From: an uncultured Lachnospiraceae bacterium
GTDB lineage: Bacteria; Bacillota; Clostridia; Lachnospirales; Lachnospiraceae
Length of the DNA stretch: 48,872 bases
Direction of reading: 5' to 3'
Assembly (NCBI GenBank): GCA_947382355.1
Contig: CANCYR010000022.1
Span: 1 to 48,872, forward strand
Both the position numbers and the translations under genes were made by a program. Every line of letters begins with the position of its first letter. The stretch's first letter is position 1. Below the pieces are notes generated by a model. That model was not told the DNA's origin, did not search any database, and worked only from the letters and a program-made list of their open reading frames with translations. This document shows positions 1-9,262 of this stretch, piece after piece.

Positions 1-51
1 AGCACTTGACTTTTAATCAAGTTGTCCGGGGTTCGAGTCCCCGGTGGCTCA
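1..51 (+). tRNA. tRNA-Lys(UUU), 3' part only
   Basis: The window opens inside a tRNA. The anticodon stem is CTTGA (5-9) with TCAAG (17-21) around a seven-base loop CTTTTAA, which puts anticodon TTT at 12-14. The T arm follows with stem CGGGG (27-31), loop TTCGAGT (32-38) and stem CCCCG (39-43). The 3' acceptor strand is GTGGCTC (44-50) with discriminator A51. No CCA is encoded. The 5' acceptor strand and D arm lie outside the window. Confidence 0.93.
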
Positions 52-112
52 TGAATAATTTAATTGGATATTTGGAAAGCTTTGGGTAGATTAGAGAAAA
101 TCAAAAAGACGT

Positions 113-154
113 AAAGACTGTGTTAAATTTTTTGTTTTAATGCAGTCTTTTTTT
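113..154 (+). terminator. Intrinsic terminator after tRNA-Lys
   Basis: AAAGACTG (113-120) pairs perfectly with CAGTCTTT (143-150), and a T tract follows. The loop is long and AT-rich. It is placed to end the tRNA transcript. Confidence 0.7.
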
Positions 155-197
155 ACAATAAAAATACTTTGCTTTTAATTAATTGTAACAGCTAACC

Positions 198-229
198 GGC
201 AGATTTCCCTCAGGTACCGAAAATCTGCC
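198..229. repeat. Hairpin in the tRNA-HD gene intergenic region
   Basis: GGCAGATTT (198-206) and AAATCTGCC (221-229) form a perfect 9-bp stem with no T run after it, so it is not an obvious terminator. The flanking motif (GTAACAGCTAACCGG) resembles pieces of the dispersed palindromes elsewhere in the window. I see no other feature I can support between 155 and 538. Confidence 0.45.
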
Positions 230-538
230 AGCTGGATAATTTTAGCAGGTAATTATCGATATATTTGTCAAAAATAGCCCATACAGGCACTTATCTGACA
301 GATATTTTGCCATTACCGCAAATTTTGGCTATTACTATTTTGTTTTTTTCTAGTCTGATTGTAATTCACCGGATAAAAGGCAGAAGAAATTATAAATTTA
401 TAGTTGAATTGAAATAATGGACGTATGCGGCTGATAATCAGTATTTGTGCTTTTCTAAAATAATGATACAATAAAGAAGTTAAGAATAAAATTAGAAACA
501 TGGACAATTGTGGAGTAAGTGAAAAGGAGAACTATGAT

Positions 539-1123
539 ATGACATTAACCATTACAAGAGAAGAGGCATTGAATTTGTTAAAGGAATATAATAAAGAGCC
601 ATTTCATATTTTGCACGCACTAACAGTAGAAGGCGTCATGAGATGGTATGCAAAAGAACTGGGCTATGGACAGGAAGAGGAATATTGGGGAATAACAGGG
701 CTGCTTCATGACATTGATTTTGAACTTTATCCCGAGGAGCATTGTAAGAAAGCGCCTGAGCTTTTAAAGAAGGGAAATGTTTCTGAAGATATGATTTATT
801 CTGTCTGCAGTCACGGGTATGGCATCTGCTCGGATATAGAACCGAAGCATGAAATGGAAAAGGTGTTGTTTGCGTCGGATGAATTAACCGGACTGATTGG
901 TGCAGCAGCCAGAATGCGTCCTTCTAAAAGCGTTATGGATATGGAATTATCCAGTCTTAAGAAAAAGTTTAAAGATAAAAAATTTGCAGCAGGCTGTTCC
1001 CGTGATATTATCAAAACAGGTGCGGAAAGCCTGGGCTGGGAGCTGGATGTCTTATTAGAGAAGACAATCATGGCAATGCGTTCTTGTGAAGATAAGATTA
1101 ATAAGGAAATGGAGGAAATATAA
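539..1123 (+). CDS. HD-domain metal-dependent hydrolase
   Basis: Predicted 194-residue cytosolic protein of the HD/HDIG superfamily, metal-dependent phosphohydrolases that usually act on nucleotides or phosphate esters; the substrate cannot be read here. Metal ligands are visible as H26, the HD pair in GLLHDID (H57-D58) and later histidine/aspartate residues (VCSHGYG, FASDEL). I chose the ATG at 539 because AGGAG at 525-529 lies 9 bases upstream. The ATG at 500 in the same frame has no ribosome binding site and would add an unlike N-terminus. It is followed after 13 bases by the nicotinamidase-like gene, so the two are probably co-transcribed. Confidence 0.8.
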   Translation: MTLTITREEALNLLKEYNKEPFHILHALTVEGVMRWYAKELGYGQEEEYWGITGLLHDIDFELYPEEHCKKAPELLKKGNVSEDMIYSVCSHGYGICSDIEPKHEMEKVLFASDELTGLIGAAARMRPSKSVMDMELSSLKKKFKDKKFAAGCSRDIIKTGAESLGWELDVLLEKTIMAMRSCEDKINKEMEEI

Positions 1124-1136
1124 AAGAGGATTTATT

Positions 1137-1658
1137 ATGAAAATTTTAATTGTCGTAGATATGCAGAATGATTTTATTGACGGGACCCTTGGGACAAAAG
1201 AAGCAGAAGCAATTGTAAAAAGCGTGGGAGATAAAATTCGCCGATATAAAGAAGAGAAACAGCTTGTATTGTTTACAAGAGATACACATGAGGAAAACTA
1301 TCTGGAAACAAGAGAAGGCAGGCATCTGCCGGTTGCTCATTGTATAAGGGGGAGCAGTGGTTGGAATATAAAAGACACATTAGCGGGTGAGAATGATATT
1401 GTAGTGGATAAACCAACTTTTGGTTCTTTAGAGCTTGCGGAACGAATAAAATCCTTAACGGAAGATACAAATATAGAATCCATTGAATTGATTGGTTTAT
1501 GTACGGATATTTGCGTGATTTCAAATGCTATGATTTGCAAGGCGGCATTTCCGGAGGTGGATATTCTGGTGGATAAAAGTTGTTGTGCAGGTGTTACGCC
1601 TGAAAGTCATCATACAGCGTTGGAAGCTATGAAAATGTGCCAGATTATCATTGTGTAA
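1137..1658 (+). CDS. Isochorismatase-family cysteine hydrolase, nicotinamidase-like
   Basis: A 173-residue cytosolic enzyme of the isochorismatase-like fold. The triad is visible as D8 (VVDMQNDF), K92 (VDKPTFGS) and C126 (GLCTDICV). The likely metal site D49, H51 and H68 (TRDTH, HCIRGSSGW) matches the nicotinamidase/pyrazinamidase layout, where nicotinamide is hydrolysed to nicotinate for NAD salvage. Length is slightly short for PncA (about 180-210), so another amide substrate is possible. The start at 1137 follows AGAGGA; the longer in-frame ATG at 1086 would lie inside the upstream gene. Confidence 0.8.
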   Translation: MKILIVVDMQNDFIDGTLGTKEAEAIVKSVGDKIRRYKEEKQLVLFTRDTHEENYLETREGRHLPVAHCIRGSSGWNIKDTLAGENDIVVDKPTFGSLELAERIKSLTEDTNIESIELIGLCTDICVISNAMICKAAFPEVDILVDKSCCAGVTPESHHTALEAMKMCQIIIV

Positions 1659-1714
1659 TAATAAGAATCAAAAGATTGGTTTTATGCATATAAATTTTTG
1701 GGGGAGAAAGTAAC

Positions 1715-3082
1715 ATGTTTCAATATGAACAGTTAAGAGAGGATTATCCTTTATTCCAGTACAAGGAATATCAATTAGAAGAAAACGGGGAAGATATTTT
1801 GATTACCTATTATTTTGAAATACCGGGCCTGTCTTCTTTTGCTCCTACATGGAGATTTCCAAAGGGAGCACACCGAATGGAGGATTTAAAGAAAAACGGA
1901 ACATTTCTGGAATTGGTTTTTTCACTGGGAATGGTAGAACTTGTGAGCTACTGGAAAATTACCTGTTCAAAAAGGGTAGAGGTTTTGGCAGGTGCTTTTT
2001 CTTTTCAGCAGATGTTATGGTGGAAGAATTTATATTTTTATGGGCTTGGTGAGTTTTTCTATACAAATGGAATTGAGCCGGACAAAGAAGACTTTATGGA
2101 GCTGATTTCCATGGGAAAGGAAATAGAAGCGAAAAAGCAGCCATTGAAAGAGCCTTTGGGATGTCTGGTGCCCATTGGAGGCGGAAAGGATTCAGCAGTT
2201 TCTTTGGAACTGTTAAAAAGGGCAGGAGAACCATGTACCTGTTGCATTATTAATCCAAGGGGCGCTACATTAAATACTATAACTGCAGCAGGTTACAAGG
2301 AAGAGGATTCTTATATTATAAAGAGAACCTTGGATAAAAATATGTTAAGGCTGAATAAAGAAGGATTTTTAAACGGTCATACTCCTTTTTCTGCACTGGT
2401 AGCATTTTCAACAACCCTCGCTGCATATTTAAGAAATATAAAGTATATTGTGCTTTCCAATGAGGCGAGTGCCAATGAAAGTACGGTCTTAGGCAGCAGC
2501 GTGAATCATCAGTATTCCAAAAGCTTTGCTTTTGAAAAGGATTTTCATGAATATGAGTCTGAATATATTGCCAGTGGAACCTATTATTTTAGTTTGCTTA
2601 GGCCATTAAGTGAATTTCAGATTGGAAGGTTTTTTTCAACCTGTCAGGCATATCATGATATTTTTAGAAGCTGTAATGCAGGCAGCAAGGAGGACAAATG
2701 GTGTAGCCATTGTTCTAAATGCTTGTTTGTATTTCTGATTTTGTCTCCTTTCATTTCCCATGAAAGGTTATGTAAAATTTTTGGCAGGGATATGTTGGAG
2801 GATTCGGAAATGGTTCCCATTATGGACCAGCTTATCGGTATGGTTGAAGAAAAACCTTTTGAATGCGTGGGAAGCAGGGAAGAGGTCAATACTGCCATTT
2901 CCATGACGATTGCAGCTATGGAACAGGAAGGGAAACCGCTTCCAAGGTTATTTATGCATTATAAAACAACGCCCTTATATACAGAATACAAGGGGAAAGA
3001 AAATCCTTATTTTACCTATTATGAAGAAGAAAACTTATTACCGGAACAATTTGCACAGTTAGTAAGGGATAACTGTATATAG
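1715..3082 (+). CDS. murL: UDP-MurNAc-L-Ala-L-Glu epimerase (MurL)
   Basis: A 455-residue protein resembling MurL, the enzyme first described in Xanthomonas that epimerises the terminal L-glutamate of UDP-MurNAc-L-Ala-L-Glu to D-glutamate in an ATP-dependent reaction. A PP-loop-like motif (PIGGGKDSAVSL, around residues 152-162) marks nucleotide binding, and a Cys-rich segment (KWCSHCSKCLF) lies in the C-terminal half. The next gene encodes a Mur ligase, which supports the assignment because murL pairs with murD2. The start has a GGGGGAGAAAG ribosome binding site. The family call is from remembered family features and context, not an alignment. Confidence 0.78.
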   Translation: MFQYEQLREDYPLFQYKEYQLEENGEDILITYYFEIPGLSSFAPTWRFPKGAHRMEDLKKNGTFLELVFSLGMVELVSYWKITCSKRVEVLAGAFSFQQMLWWKNLYFYGLGEFFYTNGIEPDKEDFMELISMGKEIEAKKQPLKEPLGCLVPIGGGKDSAVSLELLKRAGEPCTCCIINPRGATLNTITAAGYKEEDSYIIKRTLDKNMLRLNKEGFLNGHTPFSALVAFSTTLAAYLRNIKYIVLSNEASANESTVLGSSVNHQYSKSFAFEKDFHEYESEYIASGTYYFSLLRPLSEFQIGRFFSTCQAYHDIFRSCNAGSKEDKWCSHCSKCLFVFLILSPFISHERLCKIFGRDMLEDSEMVPIMDQLIGMVEEKPFECVGSREEVNTAISMTIAAMEQEGKPLPRLFMHYKTTPLYTEYKGKENPYFTYYEEENLLPEQFAQLVRDNCI

Positions 3083-3085
3083 GCA

Positions 3086-3205
3086 GGCATAACAGTGCTA
3101 AGCTTGAAAGGACTTCGTTAAGCACTGGCGATTTTATAAGGGTTCCTTATGAAATCATGTACTGCCGGATACCCGCCCCGTTGCCTGTTGGGGAACTGTT
3201 ATAGT
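3086..3205. repeat. Dispersed palindromic repeat, copy 1
   Basis: The murL-murD2 gap holds nested inverted repeats: ATAACAGT (3089-3096) with ACTGTTAT (3195-3202), and CAGTGCT (3093-3099) with AGCACTG (3121-3127). The segment CACTGGC...TTTTATAAGGG...CCTTATGAAATCATGT (about 3123-3160) recurs near 34610-34660, so this is one member of a repeat family. Confidence 0.65.
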
Positions 3206-3246
3206 AAGGCATAAGAAATATAATAATATAACAAGAAGGAAGAAAA

Positions 3247-4590
3247 ATGGAAGAAACAATTAAAAGGCTGATTTCAGAAAAAAAAATAGTGATTCTCGGT
3301 TATGGCAGGGAAGGAAAATCTACTTATCAGCTTTTGGAAATGGTGGGCGGCTATAAGGAACTGGCTGTTGCTGATTTGAATTCAATGGAAGGCCAATTGC
3401 CGGAATATGTAAATTGCATATGGGGGCAGGGCTATCAGGACTGCCTGAATGATTATGACATTGTATTTAAAAGTCCGGGAGTGGTATTGGAAAAGGATAT
3501 AAAAGAATATTCCAGCCGTATATTATCACAAACGGAGGTTTTTTTCTCACATTATAAAAATCAGATAGTGGGAATTACCGGAACCAAGGGAAAGAGCACT
3601 ACTACAACTTTATTGTATCAAATATTAAAGACAGCAGGGAAAAAGGCTGTTTTAGCAGGCAATATCGGAATACCGGCATTTGATATGATTGACAGCATTC
3701 AAAAAGATACGATTATCGTATTTGAAATGTCTTCCCATCAGCTGGAATATATGACAGTTTCTCCCCATATAGGAGTCCTGTTGAATATCCATGAGGAACA
3801 TCTGGACCATTATGGAACTATGGAAAAATATGTGGCTGCGAAAGAAAGAATTTTTAGAAATATGCACAAAGAAGATATTCTTTTTTGCAATGTGGAAAAC
3901 CTTCCTGCTTTTGCAGACTGTAAAGCCCGGGTTATTCCTTTTCCTGTGAAGGATGGATTGAACCTGGTAATGGAAGAGAAAGGAAAGCCATATATTTTAT
4001 ACAAAGAAAATTCATTTGAGATTCCTTTAGAAGAGATACGTCTGGTGGGTCAGCATAATTTTCTGGATATTGCCGTGGCATATGGAATTGCCAGTCTTTT
4101 AGGAATCAACGATGGACAGTTTAAGGAGGGGCTGATTGCATATGAGCCTTTGCCCCATCGTCTGGAAAAGGTAGGAACCTATGGGGAGATTACATTTTAT
4201 GATGATTCTATTTCCACCATTTGCGATACTACCATGAAGGCCCTGACAAGTATTAAAGACGTGAATACAGTATTGATTGGGGGCATGGACAGAGGAATAC
4301 ATTATAAAGAGCTGATAGAATTTTTGTCAGAAAATTCCGTTGCGCATATTATACTGATGGAAGCCACCGGAAAAAGAATTTATCAGGAAATCAAAAAGGA
4401 ATATAAAAATTTCCTAAATCCGGAAAGATTGTATCTGGTAAAGGATTTAAAGGAGGCTGTGGAATTATCCAAAAGGATAACAAAAAAAGGCACAAGCTGC
4501 GTTTTGTCTCCTGCAGCAGCCAGCTATGGTATTTTTAAAAACTTTGAGGAACGAGGAGAACAATTTAAAAAATATGTAAAAAATCCTTAG
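3247..4590 (+). CDS. murD2: MurD-family ligase, probably MurD2 (adds L-glutamate)
   Basis: A 447-residue cytosolic ATP-dependent Mur ligase that joins glutamate to UDP-MurNAc-L-Ala. It has an N-terminal Rossmann-like UDP-binding region (VILGYGREGKST), the central P-loop GITGTKGKSTTT, the LLNIHEEHLDHYG region, the H-N motif VGQHNFLDIAVA, and the C-terminal DDSISTICDTT region. Beside murL, it is best read as MurD2, which uses L-Glu and leaves epimerisation to MurL. A canonical D-Glu-specific MurD cannot be excluded from sequence alone. The start has an AAGAAGGAAGAAAA ribosome binding site. Confidence 0.8.
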   Translation: MEETIKRLISEKKIVILGYGREGKSTYQLLEMVGGYKELAVADLNSMEGQLPEYVNCIWGQGYQDCLNDYDIVFKSPGVVLEKDIKEYSSRILSQTEVFFSHYKNQIVGITGTKGKSTTTTLLYQILKTAGKKAVLAGNIGIPAFDMIDSIQKDTIIVFEMSSHQLEYMTVSPHIGVLLNIHEEHLDHYGTMEKYVAAKERIFRNMHKEDILFCNVENLPAFADCKARVIPFPVKDGLNLVMEEKGKPYILYKENSFEIPLEEIRLVGQHNFLDIAVAYGIASLLGINDGQFKEGLIAYEPLPHRLEKVGTYGEITFYDDSISTICDTTMKALTSIKDVNTVLIGGMDRGIHYKELIEFLSENSVAHIILMEATGKRIYQEIKKEYKNFLNPERLYLVKDLKEAVELSKRITKKGTSCVLSPAAASYGIFKNFEERGEQFKKYVKNP

Positions 4591-4651
4591 ACAAATGAGT
4601 ATTTTAGTGCTAATATGGACATGGAGAAATTTATCAAAGGGAGGAATGAAC

Positions 4652-5098
4652 ATGAGGAGAAAGTTTATTGTTTTATTTATGCTGGCAGCTATGTTCGTTT
4701 TGCTTACAGGCTGTGCAGGGCAAAAGGATGGAGAGACTACGATATTGGTAGAACCCGTTGACGGAGGAGCAAACTTGCAGGCAGTTCTACAGGCAAATAC
4801 CAAATCCGGGAAAGAGTGGAGCTACATTATTGGAGAAGGCATATTGACTGAGAAATCTTCAAAACATTATGAAGGATTTTTTGTAGCTAATAAAAAGGAT
4901 ACATATGTATTTGAAGCGGACGATACAGGAAAGGAAACCTTTTATTGTATTTTAATGGCGCCGGAAGATTATGACAATGCGAAAGTTTATGAATATTCTT
5001 TGACAATTGACGGTTCGGCAAAAATAACCATTGATTCAAAAAGGGATTATTTGCTTTCTGAAAATGCCACGTTAATGAAACAGGTGAAGGGAGAATAG
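4652..5098 (+). CDS. Small predicted lipoprotein
   Basis: A 148-residue protein with a type II signal peptide: positive start MRRK, hydrophobic run FIVLFMLAAMFVL and lipobox LTGC, so it should be lipidated and held on the outer face of the membrane. The rest is a beta-rich-looking domain with no motif I recognise. The start at 4652 is preferred because AAAGGGAGG (4637-4645) lies about 6 bases upstream; the ATG at 4646 would touch the ribosome binding site. No function can be assigned. Confidence 0.75.
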   Translation: MRRKFIVLFMLAAMFVLLTGCAGQKDGETTILVEPVDGGANLQAVLQANTKSGKEWSYIIGEGILTEKSSKHYEGFFVANKKDTYVFEADDTGKETFYCILMAPEDYDNAKVYEYSLTIDGSAKITIDSKRDYLLSENATLMKQVKGE

Positions 5099-5111
5099 AT
5101 TTTAAGATTAA

Positions 5112-5148
5112 AAAGGGCTGAAATTCTTTGAATAAAGGCTCTTTTTTT
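5112..5148 (+). terminator. Intrinsic terminator after the lipoprotein gene
   Basis: AAAGGGCT (5112-5119) pairs with AGGCTCTTT (5136-5144) allowing G-U pairs, followed by a run of T. Confidence 0.7.
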
Positions 5149-5159
5149 GTGGAAAAGTA

Positions 5160-5188
5160 TTTAGAAAGCGAGGAACTTGTGATATACT
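5160..5188 (+). promoter_or_regulatory. Possible sigma-A promoter for the HD/decarboxylase genes
   Basis: TTTAGA (5160-5165) and TATACT (5183-5188) are separated by 17 bases, about 38 bases before the start at 5227. The -10 is good and the -35 is weak. Confidence 0.4.
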
Positions 5189-5226
5189 GTATTGGTATTC
5201 TTTCAAGGAAGAAATGGGATTAAAAT

Positions 5227-5730
5227 ATGAAACAAGATAGTAATAAAAGACAAAAAGTTCACAGGGCAATTTTAAAGTATGGAAATGATATTTTGCATTC
5301 GCCTGGTTTTATCAATTCCGGCAAGTCTGTACAGCATGGCAATATGTCAGTCAGACAGCATTCCATTGATGTAGCCAAATGCAGCCTGCAAATCAGCAGG
5401 AAGCTTCCATTCCATTTTAAAGAAAAGGATTTAGTCAGAGGCGCGCTGCTTCATGATTATTTTTTGTATGATTGGCATAATAAGAAGGTAAGGTTACGGG
5501 ATATAAGGGAATTTTATAAGCTTCATGGGTTTTCCCATCCTGTAACGGCATTAAAAAATGCCAAAAAGGAATTTGAACTGACAAAGCGGGAAGAGGACAT
5601 TATAAGAAAGCATATGTGGCCCCTTACCATTAAGCCGCCTGCATGCAGGGAAGCCTGGGTTGTGACTCTTGCAGACAAATATTGTTCTTTGCTGGAGACC
5701 TTTCGGCTGCGGCATGGAGATATGGCATGA
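5227..5730 (+). CDS. HD-domain protein
   Basis: A 167-residue cytosolic protein with an H...HD...H...D pattern: H45, H76-D77 in ALLHDYFLYDWH, H129 and D150 in TLADKYCS. This is a complete HD metal-hydrolase core. The substrate is unknown. Its last bases overlap the start of the decarboxylase gene (ATGA at 5727-5730), so the two are translationally coupled. Confidence 0.75.
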   Translation: MKQDSNKRQKVHRAILKYGNDILHSPGFINSGKSVQHGNMSVRQHSIDVAKCSLQISRKLPFHFKEKDLVRGALLHDYFLYDWHNKKVRLRDIREFYKLHGFSHPVTALKNAKKEFELTKREEDIIRKHMWPLTIKPPACREAWVVTLADKYCSLLETFRLRHGDMA

Positions 5731-7184
5731 GCAATCTATTTCACAGCCTGTCCCGGCTGGCCGAAAAGGATGTTTATCCTTTTCATATGCCGGGACACAA
5801 AAGAAATATGCCGGGACATGTGCTGCAGACAGCATATCAATTGGACATTACAGAAATAGAGGATTTTGATAATCTTCACAGTCCAACAGGTATAATTGAG
5901 CAGGCGCAAAAAAGAGCAGCCGGTTTATGGGGAGCCCGGGAAAGCTTTTTTCTTGTAAATGGCAGCACCGGAGGAATTCTGGCAGCGCTTTCTGCAGCAT
6001 TCCCCAAAGGGAGTGAAATAATTTTAGCCAGAAACTGCCATAAGGCAGCTTATCATGGAATGCTTCTTAGAGATATGAAGGCCCATTATTTATATCCGGA
6101 GTTGATAGAGGAAGGTTTTTTATATAAGTCTGTTATGCCAAATCAGGTTGAAGCATTGTATGATGAATATCCAGAAAGCAGAGGAGTGTTTCTTACTTCT
6201 CCCAATTATGACGGAGTGGTTTCTCCTATCAGGGAAATCAGCCGGATTGTTCACAGCCATGGAGGTATTCTAATCGTGGATGAAGCCCATGGCGCTCATT
6301 TTGGATTGACCCGGAAGTTTCCTGAAAGCGCCGTGACCCAGGGGGCGGACATTGTAATACAAAGTCTTCACAAAACACTGCCCTCCTTTACCCAGACAGG
6401 GCTTCTGCATTTATGCAGCAGCCGGATTCAAAAGGAAAGGGTCCGGAAATATTTGGGAATCTATCAGACAAGCAGCCCGTCCTATTTGTTTATGAGCACT
6501 ATGGAGCAGTGTATTGAAAGGATGGATAAGGAAAAAGATATTTTATTTTCCCGATTGTCACAAAATATTGATGAATTTTTAAATACTGTAAAAGACCTTG
6601 TTCATTTGCAGGTTTTGAATGAACGGTTTGCCAGAGACAAAGGGATATATCAGTTTGATAAAAGCAAACTGATTATCAGCACTTATGGCACCAATATTTC
6701 AGGAAAAGAGCTATCTGACAGGCTGCTAAAGCAGTACCGTTTACAGATGGAAATGGCATGCGAACACTATGTATTGGCGCTTACCTCTGTTTGCGACAGG
6801 CAGGAGGGATTTAAGAGACTGGCAAAGGCTCTTTTGGAGATAGACAAGGAGCTTCGGGATGGCTTTCAGGAGCCTATAGTAAAAGGCCTGGAGGTTTTTT
6901 GGCCAAAGGAGGAAAATATCGCTTTTTCTATAGGTGAGGCAGAAGAAGCAGAAAAGGAAAAGGTTTCCTTTGACCAATGTGAAAACAAAATCAGCGGGGA
7001 ATTTTTGTATTTGTATCCTCCGGGAGTACCTTTTGTAGTGCCGGGAGAATATATTACAAAGGAAATGATTGAACAGATAAATCACTATAAGGAACAGGGA
7101 TTGTCCATTCTGGGATGTGCGGATGATACTATTACCTGTCTGGAAGTACTTAGACAGCCCCTTATACAGTCGGGGAAAGAATGA
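5727..7184 (+). CDS. Orn/Lys/Arg decarboxylase family PLP enzyme
   Basis: A 485-residue fold-type I PLP enzyme of the Orn/Lys/Arg decarboxylase family (B. subtilis YaaO/SpeA relatives), which makes polyamine precursors. Visible features are the N-terminal FHMPGHKRN, the cofactor region LVNGSTGGILAA, the aspartate motif ILIVDEAHGAHF, and the Schiff-base lysine K216 in SLHKTLPSFTQTG. The C-terminal GEFLYLYPPGVPFVVPGE matches the family. I chose the ATG at 5727, which overlaps the preceding stop and has GGAGA 6 bases upstream. Whether it acts on arginine, lysine or ornithine cannot be told. It overlaps the region just before pyk by 4 bases if pyk starts at 7181. Confidence 0.88.
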   Translation: MSNLFHSLSRLAEKDVYPFHMPGHKRNMPGHVLQTAYQLDITEIEDFDNLHSPTGIIEQAQKRAAGLWGARESFFLVNGSTGGILAALSAAFPKGSEIILARNCHKAAYHGMLLRDMKAHYLYPELIEEGFLYKSVMPNQVEALYDEYPESRGVFLTSPNYDGVVSPIREISRIVHSHGGILIVDEAHGAHFGLTRKFPESAVTQGADIVIQSLHKTLPSFTQTGLLHLCSSRIQKERVRKYLGIYQTSSPSYLFMSTMEQCIERMDKEKDILFSRLSQNIDEFLNTVKDLVHLQVLNERFARDKGIYQFDKSKLIISTYGTNISGKELSDRLLKQYRLQMEMACEHYVLALTSVCDRQEGFKRLAKALLEIDKELRDGFQEPIVKGLEVFWPKEENIAFSIGEAEEAEKEKVSFDQCENKISGEFLYLYPPGVPFVVPGEYITKEMIEQINHYKEQGLSILGCADDTITCLEVLRQPLIQSGKE

Positions 7185-7213
7185 AAATAGAAAGAATCGG
7201 AAAGGAAAAAGAA

Positions 7214-8626
7214 ATGAGAAAAACGAAAATAATCTGTACCATTGGACCTTCCTCTGAAAGCGAGGATAAATTAAAGGAACTGATACTTGCAGGCATGGAT
7301 GTGGCAAGATTTAACTTTTCCCATGGTACTCATGAAGAGCAAAAGGCAAAGTTTGCCAAATTATTAAAGGTAAGCAGTGAATTAAATCTGCCGGTGGCTT
7401 CCCTGTTAGATACAAAGGGTCCGGAAATTCGGTTAAGGGATTTTGAAGGCGGTAAGGTCATGCTGGAGGCAGGACAGACATTTACGTTGACTACAGAGGA
7501 GGTAATGGGAACGGCAGAAAGAGCCACCATTACTTATAAAGGACTGAAGAATGATGTTTCCGAGGGAATGACAATTTTAATTGACGATGGAAAGATTGAA
7601 ATGGTGATTGAAAGCATTTCTGATACGGATATTCTGTGCCGCGTTATAAATGGAGGACCTGTTTCCAATCATAAGGGAATCAATGTGCCCGGAGCGGTTC
7701 TTTCCATGCCTTATATCAGTCAGGCGGACAGGGAGGATATTATTTTTTGTGCGGAAATGGGATATGATTTTCTGGCGGCATCCTTTGCACGTACAAAAGA
7801 GGATATTTTAGAGGTGCGGGCTCTGTTAAATGAGCATAACTCCACTGCAAAGATTATTGCAAAAATAGAAAACATGCAGGGTATTAAAAATCTGGATGAA
7901 ATTTTAGAAGTTTCTGACGGAATTATGGTGGCCAGAGGAGACATGGGCGTGGAAATTCCTTTAGAGGAAGTGCCGGTGCTTCAGAAGGACATGATAAAAA
8001 AGGCAGTGGCAAAAGGAAAACATGTTATTACGGCAACTCAGATGTTAGAATCCATGATAAATAATCCGAGGCCTACCAGAGCAGAGACAACAGATGTTGC
8101 CAATGCCATTTATGACGGCACCACGGCTATTATGCTTTCAGGAGAGAGCGCTGCCGGCAAATATCCGGTGGAAGCAGTAAAGACCATGGCCAGAATAGCA
8201 GAAAGGACAGAACAGGCAATTGATTATAAGGGACGTCTTAAGAAAATGGAACAGGCAGGTATGACAGATATTACCACTGCTATTTCCCATGCAACCTGTA
8301 CAACTGCCATGGATTTAAATGCGGCAGCCATTATTACAGTAACAATGTCCGGAACCACCGCAGCCATGATTTCCAGATATAAGCCGAATTGTTCCATTAT
8401 CGGCTGCAGTGTGAACCCGAGAGTATGCAGACAGCTGAATTTAAACTGGGGTATCCGCCCTCTGCTGATTGAAAAGGAAGAAAAAGCAGATGACCTATTT
8501 GATTCCGCTGCCAGAGCTGCAGAAAAAGCAGGGCTGGTTAAAAGGGGCGATATTGTTGTCATTACAGCAGGCGTTCCCCTGGGCATAGCAGGAAAGACAA
8601 ATATGATACGGGTTATAGAAGTTTAA
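7214..8626 (+). CDS. pyk: Pyruvate kinase
   Basis: A 470-residue glycolytic enzyme converting phosphoenolpyruvate and ADP to pyruvate and ATP. The N-terminus MRKTKIICTIGPSS, the IAKIENMQGI lysine/glutamate region, VARGDMGVEIP and TATQMLESMI are all present. The length is that of the short form, without the C-terminal PEP-utilizer-like domain found in Bacillus. The start at 7214 follows AGGA with 7-base spacing; an in-frame ATG at 7181 overlaps the previous stop and would add 11 residues not typical of the family. Confidence 0.96.
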   Translation: MRKTKIICTIGPSSESEDKLKELILAGMDVARFNFSHGTHEEQKAKFAKLLKVSSELNLPVASLLDTKGPEIRLRDFEGGKVMLEAGQTFTLTTEEVMGTAERATITYKGLKNDVSEGMTILIDDGKIEMVIESISDTDILCRVINGGPVSNHKGINVPGAVLSMPYISQADREDIIFCAEMGYDFLAASFARTKEDILEVRALLNEHNSTAKIIAKIENMQGIKNLDEILEVSDGIMVARGDMGVEIPLEEVPVLQKDMIKKAVAKGKHVITATQMLESMINNPRPTRAETTDVANAIYDGTTAIMLSGESAAGKYPVEAVKTMARIAERTEQAIDYKGRLKKMEQAGMTDITTAISHATCTTAMDLNAAAIITVTMSGTTAAMISRYKPNCSIIGCSVNPRVCRQLNLNWGIRPLLIEKEEKADDLFDSAARAAEKAGLVKRGDIVVITAGVPLGIAGKTNMIRVIEV

Positions 8627-8645
8627 TTTGTTGCGCAACTATTGT

Positions 8646-8692
8646 AACCATTCAACCCTCAGCTTTCCAGACAGACATGGGGTTGAATGGTT
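8646..8692 (+). terminator. Strong hairpin after pyk
   Basis: AACCATTCAACCC (8646-8658) pairs perfectly with GGGTTGAATGGTT (8680-8692). A short T run lies further down (about 8708), so it may end transcription or protect the 3' end. It belongs to the same style of hairpins (AACxxTTCAxCC) seen after other genes here. Confidence 0.6.
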
Positions 8693-8794
8693 GCTGATTG
8701 CCCGATTATTTTTGTTACAGGGTGGAAATAATTAAGTAGTTATTGTAAAATACATATATAAATATGAGCCGAATTCACCAAGGAGGTGGGGCCA

Positions 8795-9238
8795 ATGGAT
8801 ATAAAAGTAAATCAGACGAATCCGACTGCAGCAGCAGCTCCTGCGTTTCCCGGCGTACAGCAGGGTGACAGCGCTTTTAAGTTTATGTTAGCAAGCAATA
8901 TAGAGGAAAAGGACCTGCAGGTCAGGCTTACAGCCATGATGGAGGAAATTACCAGACAGGGCGACAAGATTTCCAGGCATATGGATGTAAGAGATATGAA
9001 AAAATACCGGGGGCTGATTAAGAGCTTTCTGAATGAGGTAGTTACAAGGAGCCATGAGTTTTCAAGGGAAAATTTTTTGGACAAAAGAGGACGGCACCGG
9101 GTATACGGGATTATAAAGCTGGTAGATGAGAATCTGGATGAGCTGGCAAAGGAACTGATAAAGGATGAAAAGGATCATATGGCCATTTTAAGTAAGATAG
9201 GAGAGATTCGTGGCCTTCTGTTGGACATTTTTACTTAG
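8795..9238 (+). CDS. yaaR: YaaR family protein (DUF327)
   Basis: A 147-residue helical protein matching the YaaR/DUF327 family, of unknown biochemical role and typically found just before holB in Firmicutes. Recognisable segments are the Ala/Pro-rich N-terminus, [22 protein letters not shown], and [20 protein letters not shown]. The ATG at 8795 is chosen with AGGAGG at 8781-8786 eight bases upstream. A GTG at 8786 overlaps the ribosome binding site itself. Confidence 0.85.
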   Translation: MDIKVNQTNPTAAAAPAFPGVQQGDSAFKFMLASNIEEKDLQVRLTAMMEEITRQGDKISRHMDVRDMKKYRGLIKSFLNEVVTRSHEFSRENFLDKRGRHRVYGIIKLVDENLDELAKELIKDEKDHMAILSKIGEIRGLLLDIFT

Positions 9239-9262
9239 AATGGTGAATGGAGAGGATAGCCT

